55,534 nt of DNA from positions 1 through 55,534 of the forward strand of contig JAPORQ010000078.1 of assembly GCA_026710155.1 (NCBI GenBank). The letters are read 5' to 3'. Below, piece after piece: positions 1 to 9,808 of this stretch. Origin of the DNA: Paracoccaceae bacterium (GTDB lineage: Bacteria; Pseudomonadota; Alphaproteobacteria; Rhodobacterales; Rhodobacteraceae). The translations under genes were made by a program, and so were the position numbers. The notes below the pieces were generated by a model that was not told where the DNA came from, ran no database searches, and was given only the letters and a program-made list of their open reading frames with translations. Within the stretch, counting starts at the first letter, position 1. Each line of letters opens with the position of its first letter.

Positions 1-1
1 G

Positions 2-172
2 ACTGTCCGTTGTGTTGGTGATGGTCGCAGGAAGGGGACCCTTTCCGGATGGTGCAGGGGCTTGTCACAAGAGCAGCTGGGATCGATCGGGAGTGTCGGC
101 ATGGACATGTGGCCGGCCTACATCACTTCGACCCTTGGCCATGTTCCTAGTGCCAGTGACAAGATTGCCTAA
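2..172 (+). pseudogene. ISL3-family transposase fragment
   Basis: The frame beginning at base 2 reads as an internal piece of an ISL3-family DDE transposase. It contains the hallmark stretch GMDMWPAYITSTL at about 98-136, preceded by a region resembling the family's 'VxGR-K-L...L--EQ' block. The reading stops at a TAA at 170-172, before the expected D-FH motif, and the fragment is cut by the window edge on the left. It is therefore a relic whose tail abuts the next gene. The family assignment rests on motif recognition only. Nothing here can be functional as it stands. Confidence 0.6.
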
Positions 173-199
173 GCCCCCAATAAAATTCGTGGACTGTTG

Positions 200-3100
200 A
201 TGCCTATTTCAAGGGCAGAACTATTGGACGCTTTTTCTCGGTTGCGGGCTGCTCTGCTGCTGTCGCTTTTTGTTGCTTTTGTATCTGGGGCGCATGAGGC
301 CCGGGCCCAGGATCAGGTTCTGGTTTCGAATATCGGACAGGCAAATCCAACGACAACTTTCTTAGGGTTACAGGGGGCGTCCCCTGTTGTCAGCAGTTGG
401 GGAGTGTACGATCATGCTCAGGGCTTCACCACCGGTACCAACAAAGGGGGCTACAAATTGCACAGCGCCGAAATTCAGTTCGGGCGCATTGGTACGGGTC
501 TTACCTATACGGTCAGAATTCAGAATCCTCTCGCGAATGGCAAGCCGGGCAGTGTGGTTGGGACGCTGACCACTCCCACCTTTTCCTCTTCGAACGATGA
601 TCAGATAGTGACCTTTACCGCTCCGCAAGGTGGAATAGACCTTGAGGCGAGTAAAGAATACTTGCTCGTTCTTGCTGTCTCAGGAACACGAGATGAGCAA
701 ATAACAGGATGGAATTACACAGAATCAGATGCGGAGGATTCTGGGGGGCTGAGCGGTTGGCAAATTGCTAATACACATCAGTTCAGATCAGAAATGGCAA
801 TTTCAATACTTAACATTACGGCCGGATGGCAAGATAACCTGCTTGATGGAGCGCTTCAGTTTCGCCTTAAGGGTGATGTGGCACCTTCTTTTGCCATTGC
901 CGATGCTGAGGCTACGGAAGGTGATCCAATTACCTTTACAGTTAATCGAAATGGTGCCTCAGGGGCCGCCGTATCGGTCCAATGGACGACATCAACAACT
1001 GGTGGCACTTACACCGCCGCAAGCAGCGACTTTACTGCTCAAACCACGGCACAAACACTAAGTTTCGCCGCAGGTGACACCAGCAAAACCATAGAGATAC
1101 AAACCACGGAGGACAGCATTGACGAGGCAGATGAGACCTTCGGTGTGATTCTGAGTGCGCCGAGTACAGGGACTTCCATTTCTGACGGCACAGCCATCGG
1201 AACCATTACCGATGATGACACCAGGGGGGTAACGGTTAGCGCGAGCGCGCTCACCCTTGATGAGATTGATGACGGGTCAACCCAAGGGACGACGGAAAAC
1301 GAGGGAACCTATACCATCAAGCTTAACACCGAGCCCACCGCCGATGTCACAATCACGCCGACGGTGCCAAATGGTGCACCCTTCACCATCTCCCCGACGA
1401 CGAGCCTGACCTTTACTCCTCTCAACTGGGAGACTGCCCAGACCATCACCGTGACCGCCATAAACGACGACTTAGACAATCCCGCCGATCAGCGCGAGGC
1501 CACCATTACGCATACCCTTGTTGCCGCCGACGGTTCGGATTATTCAGGTGTATCGGTATCCGATGTAACGATAACCGTCACCGATGATGATGCTGAACCT
1601 TCTTTTGCCATTGCCGATGCTGAGGCTACGGAAGGTGATCCAATTACCTTTACAGTTAATCGAAATGGTGCCTCAGGGGCCGCCGTATCGGTCCAATGGA
1701 CGACATCAACAACTGGTGGCACTTACACCGCCGCAAGCAGCGACTTTACTGCTCAAACCACGGCACAAACACTAAGTTTCGCCGCAGGTGACACCAGCAA
1801 AACCATAGAGATACAAACCACGGAGGACAGCATTGACGAGGCAGATGAGACCTTCGGTGTGATTCTGAGTGCGCCGAGTACAGGGACTTCCATTTCTGAC
1901 GGCACAGCCATCGGAACCATTACCGATGATGACACCAGGGGGGTAACGGTTAGCGCGAGCGCGCTCACCCTTGATGAGATTGATGACGGGTCAACCCAAG
2001 GGACGACGGAAAACGAGGGAACCTATACCATCAAGCTTAACACCGAGCCCACCGCCGATGTCACAATCACGCCGACGGTGCCAAATGGTGCACCCTTCAC
2101 CATCTCCCCGACGACGAGCCTGACCTTTACTCCTCTCAACTGGGAGACTGCCCAGACCATCACCGTGACCGCCATAAACGACGACTTAGACAATCCCGCC
2201 GATCAGCGCGAGGCCACCATTACGCATACCCTTGTTGCCGCCGACGGTTCGGATTATTCAGGTGTATCGGTATCCGATGTAACGATAACCGTCACCGATG
2301 ATGACATACCCGTGGTAAGTTTTGTTTCTGCTTCGTCACAAGCAGCAGAGAATGGCGGTATGCATTATATTATGGTTACAATTGAACCGGTATCATCGGG
2401 GAATTTCATGATTAATCTTCTTGAAGAAGGTGATGCGACTAACGGTGAAGACTACAAGTTGAAACCGGATGTCATGATTGCTGCTGGTAAATCTTCGGTC
2501 CGCCTCCAAGTAGAAATCATGGAGGATGACATTGTAGAGGAAGATGAAACCCTCAAAATAACATTGCAAAGCCCAAATAACAATCAGGAGATTAAATGGG
2601 GACAAAAAACACACGAAGTAAAAATTGTAGATCATACACGACTTGCTAATTCCCGTAACTTGTCAGAATGGCAGGTAAGGTTTGGTCGTGCTGTCACCGA
2701 GCAGGTACTGGATGGAATTACCAAAAGAATCGAGGCCCCGCGGCATGCCCCAACTCAGATACAAATAGCCGGTTATCCGCTTGATTTGAATGGGACTGAC
2801 CACACCTCCGTTCAGGATTCGGCTCTAACATTCAACAATAATACCAACCTAGGAGATACTACAAACAACTCTTTCGTTTCTCAAAATGATCTCACAGAAC
2901 AGAATATAATGAGCTTGCGAGAAGCCCTGTTGGAAAGCAATTTCACTGTGATCGGGCAAAATCCGTCTACACAGGAAAACCATGCCTTTTGGGGACAGAT
3001 ATCCCAATCGTTCTTTGAGGGCCGCGAGGGGGAGTTATCACTTGAAGGGGATACAACAACGGCCATGCTTGGTACCGATGTGACAAAGGGGAAATGGTTG

Positions 3101-4078
3101 ATTGGTATGGCAATCCTGCAAAGTGTCGGTAAGGGTTCCTATACACAGTCGGATAAACCAAAAAATGCCATCGACGCCACCTTGACCGCCCTAGTCCCCT
3201 ATGCTTCCCTAACCGCATCGGAAAGGTTCAGCATATGGGGCACTCTCGGCTTTGGAAGCGGTTGGATAACGCGGAGTCCTGATCCGAAACAGATTCAAAA
3301 AGCGGACATTGAATGGTCAATGGCTGCAATTGGTTTTCGAAATAACCTGATGATGGGTGTTGAAACTGGTGGTCTTAACCTTGCAGTTGTTGGTGATTCA
3401 TTTTATACTGCCACCAAATCAGAAAAGACGGAGGATCTCGATGGCACCTCTGGAAAAGTGACTAGGGTCCGGTTGGGTTTAGAAGGTGCCCGAAAAATAA
3501 CTCTCAAGGACAACAAGTCTCTTACACCCAGGTTCACTGTTTCCCTTAGACAGGACGGTGGAGATGCCGAGACGGGATGGGGTATGGAAGTCAGTGTAGG
3601 AATGAGCTGGCAAGATACTGAAAGCGGTTTAGAAGCAGACTTTTCTGCAAAGAATCTGGTTGCCCACACTTCCAATGGTTTTTCGAACTGGGGATATTCC
3701 CTGTCGGTGACTTATGATCCAAATCCCTACACGAAAAGGGGTTTTTCAGCTAGCTACAACCAATCCTTAAGCGGGTCAAACAACGACATATTCAATACCC
3801 TTCCACAAGCGGGGCAGTTTGGCCAGGAGGAAATTGGTGCTATCAGCAGGCAAGCTGAAGTATCTTATGGCTTTCCGGCCTTTGACGGGAGTTATGCAAA
3901 CATCCCGTTCGTAGCTGTGAAGGAGTCTGGATATACCCGTGACCTTACTCTTGGAGGACGATTGACCCGAGAGCATGGTTCACCACAGCTGGACGTTAGT
4001 TATAGGGCAAAGAGAATCGAGGGGAGTGGTCATGTGCCGAATTACGCTGTTGGGTTGGATTTGAAAACACATTGGTAA
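200..4078 (+). CDS. Calx-beta repeat surface protein with C-terminal beta-barrel-like domain
   Basis: This 1292-residue protein is predicted to be exported. A signal peptide occupies residues 1-37 (hydrophobic core LLLSLFVAFVSG, likely cleavage after AHEARA). Residues about 40-228 resemble a choice-of-anchor or sugar-binding-like beta domain. Residues 229-466 and 467-702 are two identical units, each with a Calx-beta domain ending in TDDD followed by a second Ig-like beta domain. Residues about 703-815 form a third, diverged Calx-beta domain. Residues from about 980 to the end are rich in alternating polar and aromatic strands and look like an autotransporter-type outer-membrane barrel. TTG at 197 precedes the chosen ATG at 200; no clear ribosome site is visible. 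Calx-beta domains bind calcium and mediate adhesion in other proteins, so a calcium-dependent adhesin is an inference. The repeat part looks more GC-rich by eye than the 3' half. Confidence 0.8.
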   Translation: MPISRAELLDAFSRLRAALLLSLFVAFVSGAHEARAQDQVLVSNIGQANPTTTFLGLQGASPVVSSWGVYDHAQGFTTGTNKGGYKLHSAEIQFGRIGTGLTYTVRIQNPLANGKPGSVVGTLTTPTFSSSNDDQIVTFTAPQGGIDLEASKEYLLVLAVSGTRDEQITGWNYTESDAEDSGGLSGWQIANTHQFRSEMAISILNITAGWQDNLLDGALQFRLKGDVAPSFAIADAEATEGDPITFTVNRNGASGAAVSVQWTTSTTGGTYTAASSDFTAQTTAQTLSFAAGDTSKTIEIQTTEDSIDEADETFGVILSAPSTGTSISDGTAIGTITDDDTRGVTVSASALTLDEIDDGSTQGTTENEGTYTIKLNTEPTADVTITPTVPNGAPFTISPTTSLTFTPLNWETAQTITVTAINDDLDNPADQREATITHTLVAADGSDYSGVSVSDVTITVTDDDAEPSFAIADAEATEGDPITFTVNRNGASGAAVSVQWTTSTTGGTYTAASSDFTAQTTAQTLSFAAGDTSKTIEIQTTEDSIDEADETFGVILSAPSTGTSISDGTAIGTITDDDTRGVTVSASALTLDEIDDGSTQGTTENEGTYTIKLNTEPTADVTITPTVPNGAPFTISPTTSLTFTPLNWETAQTITVTAINDDLDNPADQREATITHTLVAADGSDYSGVSVSDVTITVTDDDIPVVSFVSASSQAAENGGMHYIMVTIEPVSSGNFMINLLEEGDATNGEDYKLKPDVMIAAGKSSVRLQVEIMEDDIVEEDETLKITLQSPNNNQEIKWGQKTHEVKIVDHTRLANSRNLSEWQVRFGRAVTEQVLDGITKRIEAPRHAPTQIQIAGYPLDLNGTDHTSVQDSALTFNNNTNLGDTTNNSFVSQNDLTEQNIMSLREALLESNFTVIGQNPSTQENHAFWGQISQSFFEGREGELSLEGDTTTAMLGTDVTKGKWLIGMAILQSVGKGSYTQSDKPKNAIDATLTALVPYASLTASERFSIWGTLGFGSGWITRSPDPKQIQKADIEWSMAAIGFRNNLMMGVETGGLNLAVVGDSFYTATKSEKTEDLDGTSGKVTRVRLGLEGARKITLKDNKSLTPRFTVSLRQDGGDAETGWGMEVSVGMSWQDTESGLEADFSAKNLVAHTSNGFSNWGYSLSVTYDPNPYTKRGFSASYNQSLSGSNNDIFNTLPQAGQFGQEEIGAISRQAEVSYGFPAFDGSYANIPFVAVKESGYTRDLTLGGRLTREHGSPQLDVSYRAKRIEGSGHVPNYAVGLDLKTHW
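884..2304 (+). repeat. 714-bp tandem duplication inside the Calx-beta gene
   Basis: Bases 884-1597 are repeated at 1598-2304 with a 714-bp period (238 codons). By eye the two copies show no base difference until 2305, where the second copy diverges. The in-frame duplication adds one Calx-beta plus one Ig-like domain. Perfect identity means the event is recent, is kept uniform by gene conversion, or reflects an assembly choice about copy number. Confidence 0.95.
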
Positions 4079-4087
4079 GAAGGATTA

Positions 4088-4108
4088 ACTCCTTCCCTGC
4101 AAAGGAGT
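4088..4108 (+). terminator. Small hairpin just after the surface-protein gene
   Basis: A 7-bp perfect stem (ACTCCTT at 4088-4094 with AAGGAGT at 4102-4108, 7-base loop) lies 10 bases after the stop codon. No T-run follows, so it is a weak candidate for an intrinsic terminator and may simply be an mRNA-stabilising hairpin. Confidence 0.3.
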
Positions 4109-4351
4109 AAATTGGGGCCCATCGATAGATAAACTAATTCAGAATGGAAGTTCAACACTACCTTGTTTTACCTTTCAAGAATTCCCGAAATCGCCCCTAC
4201 CATCAATAGCATTTCATTTAGCCGGAAAATTTAAGCCAAAACCATTCAAATATCGCTGAAAGCCCATTTCTATGAGGCTTTGAGAGCACTAAACCCTTTT
4301 TGAAACACCATTGCGGGAACCCCTCCCAGAAAAAGTGGTACACTTTTAAAC
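4109..4351. other. Non-coding stretch without a recognisable gene
   Basis: No convincing coding sequence, RNA gene or terminator is visible. A short minus-strand open frame crosses the inverted-repeat element that follows and matches nothing I recognise. The region is probably insertion-sequence debris between the surface-protein gene and the relics downstream. Confidence 0.4.
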
Positions 4352-4580
4352 GGTGCTTATATACCTGACTAGTCATACTATTCCTTATCCCCCATGGGTA
4401 GGGTAGTCGCAATGGTTTCAGTCTAATGCGGATGGAAGTACCGACATTTCCATGACTCAAGGAAATCCAGACCTGGTGACAAGTGCCATGGTTAATTGAT
4501 TTCCCGTCATTTACAACCTTGTGGGTAAAGGGGCGATTTTTTGAATTGGATATGTTTGGCTAGTCAGGTATATAAGCACC
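4352..4580. repeat. MITE-like element with 20-bp perfect terminal inverted repeats
   Basis: Bases 4352-4371 and 4561-4580 are perfect inverted repeats of 20 bp, beginning GGTGCTTATATAC. Weaker pairing extends to both sides (GACTAGTC against GACTAGCC inward, TTTAAA-type sequence outward). The 190-bp interior has no plausible gene. The right end lies about 40 bp from a truncated transposase. The arms share the TTATATAC core with elements at 10222 and 42799. Structure suggests a non-autonomous transposable element; no transposase for it is evident. Confidence 0.75.
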
Positions 4581-4617
4581 TTTTAAACAGTTAATATTGG
4601 TACATATTTAAACGTTT

Positions 4618-5628
4618 AGTGACAGTTCCTCCTGTTATGTCAGGAACCACCGGAGCGGAACCAGGACCTGTCGGCACCGGATGATGGGTGGCGCCCTCGT
4701 CCATCCCGACTCCCACATTTTCATTCCCCCGGCACCGGAGACGGTCACCAGGCAGGACGGAACCGGCAGGAACGATTGCGGGCGCAACGCCGCCGGGCGG
4801 TTCATCACCCGATTCCGCAAGGACCATCCCCATCCCGGGACGATCATCACCGGGGATGCCCCAACCTCCAACGGTCCCCACATCCGGCATCTCGGGGACA
4901 ACAGCATCCGTTTCATCCCGGGCGTGAAGCCGGGAGACCACGGGTTCCCTTCCGACTGGGTCGCCAGCCATCCGGATGTCCGGACCCACACCAGGACCGA
5001 AAGGACCGCAAGAGGGGTCATGACACACCACTCCGGGTGGTGCACGGATGTTCCCCTGAACGGGGCGGACATCGACCCTGGGGTCACCTTCCTCCACTGC
5101 ACCGGGACCGGTCCCGATGGCGGACGCAGGACCTGGTCCCGGGCAGCCGGTCTCCCCCTCCAAAAGGAAGGGATGATGCGAATGATGCGTGCGGGCCGGG
5201 CCCGCCGGAAGATGGAAATGAAAATCTTTCGGCCCCGGAAAACATGTCCGGCCACAATCCCGGGCATGATCATGGCCATGGAAACCAATGCCCTGCCAAT
5301 GCGATGGCAAACCTGTGCGTGCCGATGTTCCCGGTCGAACAGGCGGCGGAGCCTTGCTGCCGTGCCCATCGGGAACCCCTGAAGAGAGTACATGCGGGAA
5401 AGGACACGGATGCTGTTCACGCCTGTTCACATCAGGGACTGGGAACACTTCCACCGGTTGCTGTCCGAACCCCGCCGGAAGATGTTCCCGGAGGCCATCC
5501 TGGAGGAGCCCTGGCCTGACAACCATGCACCGGATGGGACCGTGGCCGGTTTTTCAGGGTCGGGAAAAAAGACGGAAACAGGAACCATGGGGGCAATGCC
5601 CTTCAATGCCACTTGTCAATTTGTTTGA
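4618..5628 (+). pseudogene. Truncated, frameshifted DDE transposase (ISNCY/IS4-like)
   Basis: This unusually GC-rich stretch is the 3' two-thirds of a DDE transposase. The first frame (4621 to about 5220) starts inside the C-x-V-x-NHR-x-G-T block and reads through MMGGALVHPD, QDGTGRNDC, TGDAPTSNGPHIR, GVKPGDHG and MRAGRAR. The homology then moves to another frame (about 5220-5400, with GHDHGHGNQ, NAMANLCVPMF and LKRVHAGKD) and to a third (about 5400-5628, with DWEHFHRLL and EEPWP). At least two frameshifts and the missing N-terminal part make it non-functional. The long open frames on the opposite strand here are by-products of high GC. Family assignment is from remembered motifs; the IS group name is less certain than the transposase identity. 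Confidence 0.75.
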
Positions 5629-6134
5629 GGGTAGTGCAAAAAGCCAACGGAAAAAACTCTGGCGGGAATCACTGAGTTAAGGGTTTTTGCCTTGGTCGTG
5701 GCAAGCAATACTTCAGAATTTATACTGAATAAATGAAAGGGAGTTCCTACAGCTGCCCATATCAAAGAATGGTTCAACAATTCGGGATCCATATAAACTG
5801 CCAACTCTTCCTTGTGGGCAAAAGGTGGCACACTTCCTATCACAAAGCCCGTTTGGAATCGTATTATTTGGGCATCAGCCTTTTGCAAGGTAAAACCGAG
5901 AAGGCTTTCTACCTTATGGACATCAACAAAATTGCCACCAGCTGTCAGAAACAAAACCAGATTATCTGATGAAGGTGCTGAAAATATTATCGATTTGACG
6001 ATTTGATTCAGGTGGCACCCAATTCCATCTGCAGCCTCTTGAGCCGTTCTAGCGATTTGATCTGTCTTTCTGAGTTCGTATTCAATTTCATTTGCAATTA
6101 AATATTGGGTTACTTGATTTAAACTCTTGCTCAA
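5616..6134 (-). CDS. YbaK/EbsC-type aminoacyl-tRNA deacylase
   Basis: The 172-residue product matches the YbaK/ProX fold that hydrolyses misacylated tRNAs in the cytoplasm (Cys-tRNA-Pro and relatives). Visible family features are the TAQEAADGIGC-LNQIVKSI segment near residues 30-50, the central LTAGGN turn, and FVIGSVPPFAHKE at about 95-108, including the G-V-P-P element of the active-site pocket. The start is an ATG. The gene is divergent from the indolepyruvate oxidoreductase, with 227 bp between them. The last 12 bases overlap the end of the transposase relic, and the final ~20 residues do not look like family sequence. The original C-terminus may thus have been replaced at the insertion junction. 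The catalytic part appears complete. Confidence 0.85.
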   Translation of the reverse strand: MSKSLNQVTQYLIANEIEYELRKTDQIARTAQEAADGIGCHLNQIVKSIIFSAPSSDNLVLFLTAGGNFVDVHKVESLLGFTLQKADAQIIRFQTGFVIGSVPPFAHKEELAVYMDPELLNHSLIWAAVGTPFHLFSINSEVLLATTKAKTLNSVIPARVFSVGFLHYPQTN

Positions 6135-6361
6135 AACTTAATCCTTTAACAGTATTTTCAAATTTTGAATTTCTTGTTTATTCAATTTTGGGGTATTCTT
6201 GTTTAGACCTCCGGTATAAGTATTTTTGAATTTGCAGAAAATAATGCCTTGGTTGCAAAATTCAGTCAATTAAACCAAGTCTTGATTGTTGACCTGCAAA
6301 TCGGTCTCCGTTGGTCATAAAAAATTCGCTATAACGACTTGATCTGAATATTACTTTGGAC

Positions 6362-9300
6362 ATGACAGAATCAAACAAACAACTACTCAAGGATTCTTCC
6401 TTGGAAGACAGGTATGACCTGTCAAAAAATGAAGTGCTGTTGAATGGTACTCAAGCTCTGATCAGATTTCTTCTTATCCAAAAGCAAAGAGATTTAAAGG
6501 CCGGATTGAACACGGCTGGATATGTATCCGGATACAGGGGTGCACCTCTTGGAAACCTTGACTTTCTATTGGTCCGGGAAAAATCAAGACTTGATCAATC
6601 GGATATAGTGTTCAACCCCGGACTGAATGAAGATATAGCAGCTACAGCGTTATGGGGAACCCAACAAGTTGAACTTCGGGGCGAAGGCAAATTTGATGGT
6701 GTGTATGGCCTTTGGTATGGTAAGGGTCCTGGAGTTGATCGTTCAGGCGATGTACTGAGACACGCAAACATGGCAGGTACATCCCAATACGGGGGCGTTC
6801 TTATGGCCCTTGGAGATGATCATACAGGGGAAAGTTCAACGACATTGCATCAATCGGATATGGCGCTTCTGGATGCTTATATGCCGATATTTTCCCCCGC
6901 TGGAGTACAGGAAGTTCTGGATTATGGTGTTTATGGCATAGCCTTGTCCAGGTTTTCCGGCAACTGGGTTGGCTTGAAATGCATGAAGGAAACCATTGAA
7001 TCAACGGCTGTGGTTGATGGAAATCCATTCAGAATTAATTATGAGATTCCCCATTTTGACATACCCGATGGTGGGCTCAATATCAGGATATGGGATACAC
7101 CCGGTGAACGTGAAGCCCGAATTCTGGATTATCGAAGGTATGCCGCCGAAGCCTTTGCCTACCAAAACAATATCAACCACAGGGTGACAGGTAAACCCGG
7201 AGCAAAAATCGGTATTGCTGCCGCGGGAAAAAACTGGTTTGATTTGATTCATGCCCTGAGTTTATTGGGATTGGATGACCAAGAACTTGAACGGCTTGGA
7301 ATAACGACCTACAAGATTGGCTTGACTTGGCCGCTTGATCAAAAGGGCATGCTCGAATGGGCAGAAGGATTGGATACAATCATTGTTGTCGAGGAAAAAC
7401 GCAAGCTCATTGAGGCACAAATAAAGGAATTGCTGTTCAACCAGCGAGAATCCTATCAGGTATTTGGTCACAGGGACCACAAGGGAGAAATATTGTTCAC
7501 GGCAAAATATGGGCTTAATCCCATACAGGTGGCAATCGGGATCGGTGAGTTACTGGGATACAAGGAACTGCAAACTGAAAGGATTTTGGCCAATTTACAG
7601 ATATTGAAGGATTCAACCAGAGAAGAAAATGCCCCCGATATTCTGAAAAGAAGTCCCTATTTTTGCTCGGGCTGTCCTCATAACACTTCTACCAAAATCC
7701 CTGAAGGGTCAAGAGCATATGCCGGAATCGGCTGCCATTACATGGTTCAATGGATGGACCGAGAAACCCTTGGTTTCACACATATGGGAGGAGAAGGTGC
7801 AAACTGGATAGGAGAGGCACCCTTTTCCAATACGCCTCATATCTTTCAGAATATGGGTGATGGAACTTATAACCATTCTGGTATTCAAACCATAAGGGCT
7901 GCGGTAATTTCCGGAGTCAATATGACCTACAAAATTCTCTACAATGATGCGGTTGCAATGACGGGTGGCCAACTAAATGATGGGGATTTGACACCCCAAA
8001 AGGTCATCAGGGAACTTGTTGCTATAGGAGTAGGCAAGGTTGCCGTCGTATATGATGAAAAAGAAGATTTTGATAAAGGGGAATTGCCTGACCGGGTAAA
8101 ATTATATCCCAGGGAAAAGCTTGACGAGGTTCAGAGGCAATTCAGGGAACTTCCGGGTGTCAGTGCCATTGTTTATATCCAAACCTGTGCCGCAGAAAAG
8201 AGACGACGAAGAAAAAGGGGTATTTTCCCAAAAATCAGTGAAAGGGTCTACATCAATACCGATGTTTGTGAAGGCTGTGGTGATTGCGGGGTTCAATCCA
8301 ACTGTGTGTCACTGGTACCAGTGGAAACAGAACTTGGAAGGAAAAGGGCTGTCGATCAATCAAGTTGCAATATGGATTTGAGTTGTGTGAAAGGTTTTTG
8401 TCCATCTTTTGTAACTTTGGAAGGAGCAGAACCCAGAAAGGAAAAGACCAGGCAAATCGACATACCTGATCTGGTTGAGCCGGAAATACCTTCCATCGAC
8501 AAGACATATAACATTGTGATTACCGGTGTTGGCGGTACAGGGGTAGTAACCATTGGTGCCCTCCTGGCCCAGGCTTCATATCTTGAGAAAAAGGGCGTTG
8601 GAGTTATAGAAATGGCGGGTTTGGCCCAGAAGGGAGGTGCAGTTACCATTCATTGCAGGATTGCCAACAAAAAGGAGGATATTTCGGCGATCAGGGTCGC
8701 CAACAATGAGGCTGATTGCATAATTGGAGGAGATCTGGTCGTCACTGCCGTGTCCGATATTCTCCAGATCATGAAACCGGACAGGACTAGGGTTGCCCTC
8801 AACTCATTTGAAATCATTACCGGGGATTTTACGAGGGACACTACTTTTACCATACCAAGCGAAGACCTTGTACAAAGAATTGTGGCCAAATTGGGCCCTT
8901 CATCCGTTCAGATCGTCGATGCCAACACCTTGGCCACAGCACTGCTGGGGAATTCAATCTATTCCAATATCATTTTGTTGGGAATAGCCTGGCAGAATGG
9001 GACCATTCCACTTGGCAAGGAAGCGATTTTACGGGCAATTGAGTTGAATGGTGTCAACGTCAAGGACAATATCCAGGCATTTGAAATAGGCAGGTGGGCG
9101 TCAACCGAAAATGATCTGCTCAACAAGATTGGTTCTGATAACTCAAATAACGGTGAGTCAGTTGAAATCGACCCCATCGATTTCAGACGCAAGCATTTGA
9201 CTGAATTCCAGGGAAACACTTTGGCCAATGAATATATCAAGGTTGTCAATGAATTTAAGAATCCCCTACTCAAGGAGGTCGTGGCAAAGAGTTACCATAA

Positions 9301-9790
9301 ATTGCTGGCTGTCAAGGACGAATACGAAGTTGCCCGACTTCACCTGAAGACCGCTGATAAGGTAAACAGGGAATTCACAGGAGATTTCAAAATCAAGTTT
9401 CATTTGGCCCCACCCTTGATCAGCAAGGCAGTTAATGGAACTCGACCACCCAAATATCAATTTGGCGGCTGGATGATCCATGTTTTCAGGTTATTGGCAG
9501 CGCTGAAGGGGGTTAGAGGTACCGTTTTTGATCCATTTCGTTTTGGTGAGGAAAGAAAGTTGCAGGGGAAACTCAAAAAGGATTATCTCGATGATCTTGA
9601 TAAGATCAGAAAGCTGGATTCTCCCGACATGGATCCTGAAGTTTTGGAACTTGCTGAAATTCCCCAACAGGTTAGTGGATATGGCCCGGTTTGGAAAGCA
9701 AATTATCTTTCCGCAATGAAAAGGCGTGATGAGTTGAATACCTCGATTGATTCTCTTTTGAATGGAACTGAAACCAACATACAGAAATAA
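6362..9790 (+). CDS. Indolepyruvate ferredoxin oxidoreductase, fused large form
   Basis: The 1142-residue enzyme oxidatively decarboxylates aryl or branched 2-oxoacids to acyl-CoA, using thiamine diphosphate and iron-sulfur clusters. The N-terminal half is IorA-like. It has a cysteine pair in YFCSGCPHN near residue 435 and a TPP-binding stretch near 500 (MGDGTYNHSG then LYNDAVAMTGGQ). A ferredoxin-like cysteine set (CEGCGDC, C-N-C, C-VKGFCP) lies around 637-680. The IorB-like gamma domain follows, starting with TGVGGTGVV near 720, and then the C-terminal extension typical of the fused proteobacterial form. Length and order match that form. ATG at 6362 is preferred over an in-frame TTG at 6356. 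The gene converges on the TusA-like gene with an 18-bp gap. Confidence 0.93.
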   Translation: MTESNKQLLKDSSLEDRYDLSKNEVLLNGTQALIRFLLIQKQRDLKAGLNTAGYVSGYRGAPLGNLDFLLVREKSRLDQSDIVFNPGLNEDIAATALWGTQQVELRGEGKFDGVYGLWYGKGPGVDRSGDVLRHANMAGTSQYGGVLMALGDDHTGESSTTLHQSDMALLDAYMPIFSPAGVQEVLDYGVYGIALSRFSGNWVGLKCMKETIESTAVVDGNPFRINYEIPHFDIPDGGLNIRIWDTPGEREARILDYRRYAAEAFAYQNNINHRVTGKPGAKIGIAAAGKNWFDLIHALSLLGLDDQELERLGITTYKIGLTWPLDQKGMLEWAEGLDTIIVVEEKRKLIEAQIKELLFNQRESYQVFGHRDHKGEILFTAKYGLNPIQVAIGIGELLGYKELQTERILANLQILKDSTREENAPDILKRSPYFCSGCPHNTSTKIPEGSRAYAGIGCHYMVQWMDRETLGFTHMGGEGANWIGEAPFSNTPHIFQNMGDGTYNHSGIQTIRAAVISGVNMTYKILYNDAVAMTGGQLNDGDLTPQKVIRELVAIGVGKVAVVYDEKEDFDKGELPDRVKLYPREKLDEVQRQFRELPGVSAIVYIQTCAAEKRRRRKRGIFPKISERVYINTDVCEGCGDCGVQSNCVSLVPVETELGRKRAVDQSSCNMDLSCVKGFCPSFVTLEGAEPRKEKTRQIDIPDLVEPEIPSIDKTYNIVITGVGGTGVVTIGALLAQASYLEKKGVGVIEMAGLAQKGGAVTIHCRIANKKEDISAIRVANNEADCIIGGDLVVTAVSDILQIMKPDRTRVALNSFEIITGDFTRDTTFTIPSEDLVQRIVAKLGPSSVQIVDANTLATALLGNSIYSNIILLGIAWQNGTIPLGKEAILRAIELNGVNVKDNIQAFEIGRWASTENDLLNKIGSDNSNNGESVEIDPIDFRRKHLTEFQGNTLANEYIKVVNEFKNPLLKEVVAKSYHKLLAVKDEYEVARLHLKTADKVNREFTGDFKIKFHLAPPLISKAVNGTRPPKYQFGGWMIHVFRLLAALKGVRGTVFDPFRFGEERKLQGKLKKDYLDDLDKIRKLDSPDMDPEVLELAEIPQQVSGYGPVWKANYLSAMKRRDELNTSIDSLLNGTETNIQK

Positions 9791-9808
9791 TCGAAATCAA
9801 GATTAGAC

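Noticed and set aside
12-200. 62-codon plus-strand frame at the window start
   Set aside because: It is in a different frame from the ISL3 transposase motifs, which better explain the sequence.
4591-5526. Long minus-strand open frames (311 and 261 codons) over the GC-rich stretch
   Set aside because: They are Pro/Gly/Arg-rich shadows of a plus-strand transposase relic whose motifs are recognisable in three plus frames.
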